Source of the DNA: Chara braunii
Lineage: Eukaryota > Streptophyta > Charophyceae > Charales > Characeae
Direction of reading: 5' to 3'
Length of the DNA: 27,114 nt
Assembly: GCA_003427395.1 (NCBI GenBank)
Contig: BFEA01000027.1
Span: forward strand, 4,905,226 to 4,932,339
The position numbers and the translations under genes were made by a program. Below are positions 26,453-27,114 of this stretch, one piece after another (the stretch's first letter is position 1; each line of letters begins with the position of its first letter). The notes beneath the pieces are model-generated. The model searched no databases. It was not told the DNA's origin and saw only the letters and a list, made by a program, of their open reading frames with translations.

Positions 26453-27114
<662 letters not shown>

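Overview
This window is repeat-dominated eukaryotic nuclear DNA, most likely from a land plant. Several sequences match U6 snRNA with the plant-type 5' stem (GTCCYTCGGGGACATCC-like). There is also a plant-style L1 LINE tail with a zf-RVT-like domain, LTR-retrotransposon ends, abundant microsatellites and long poly(A)/poly(T) tracts. Nothing looks bacterial: there are no operons, ribosome binding sites or dense ORFs. The species cannot be fixed from the sequence. No complete protein-coding gene can be supported. The best coding candidate is one first exon on the minus strand (7341-7732) with an organelle-transit-peptide-like N-terminus and a consensus splice donor.

Layout. 1-1700: microsatellites, two foldback structures (562-656 and 1144-1309) and a 74-bp tandem duplication. 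1714-7110: a nest of retroelements, nearly all on the minus strand. These are tRNA-headed SINEs fused to a U6 snRNA-derived 3' module, a solo U6 retrocopy with target-site duplication, a tail-only poly(A) insertion inside that copy, a 476-bp foldback element inserted in a SINE, and a 5'-truncated LINE (2643-4737) with a 14-bp target-site duplication. 7193-8400: a second tail-only poly(A) insertion, the candidate exon, a trimer of tRNA-like units and a 46-bp tandem duplication. 8560-9700: decayed LTR-retrotransposon ends on the minus strand. 9700-13390: AT-rich non-coding DNA with a minisatellite split by an AT-rich insertion. 13947-14322: an assembly gap between (CT)n and (CA)n. 14525-15450: a copia-like LTR end and a plus-strand tRNA/U6 element. 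16684-17400: TATA box, hairpins and a degenerate minisatellite. 18390-19200: a 342-bp tandem duplication. 19551-20150: an LTR end on the plus strand related to the 8.7-9.0 kb one. 21284-21514: a third composite tRNA-U6 SINE. 22486-23400: LTR-like ends and a tandem duplication. 25000-26950: GC-rich sequence with two copies of a dispersed core motif, an 18-nt perfect inverted repeat and a small minisatellite. The window ends in (GT)n(GA)n.

The most interesting content is the SINE system. Three elements (1714-2584, 5302-5627 and 21284-21514) share the same order on the minus strand: tRNA-like head with A and B boxes, a common body, then a near full-length U6 snRNA sequence. Three U6 modules, including the solo copy, share a 4-nt insertion beside the ACAGAGA box. 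That suggests descent from an amplifying U6-like source rather than repeated copying of the functional U6 RNA. Poly(A) tracts flanked by 15-16 nt direct repeats, with no body at all, suggest the same LINE machinery also integrates bare tails.
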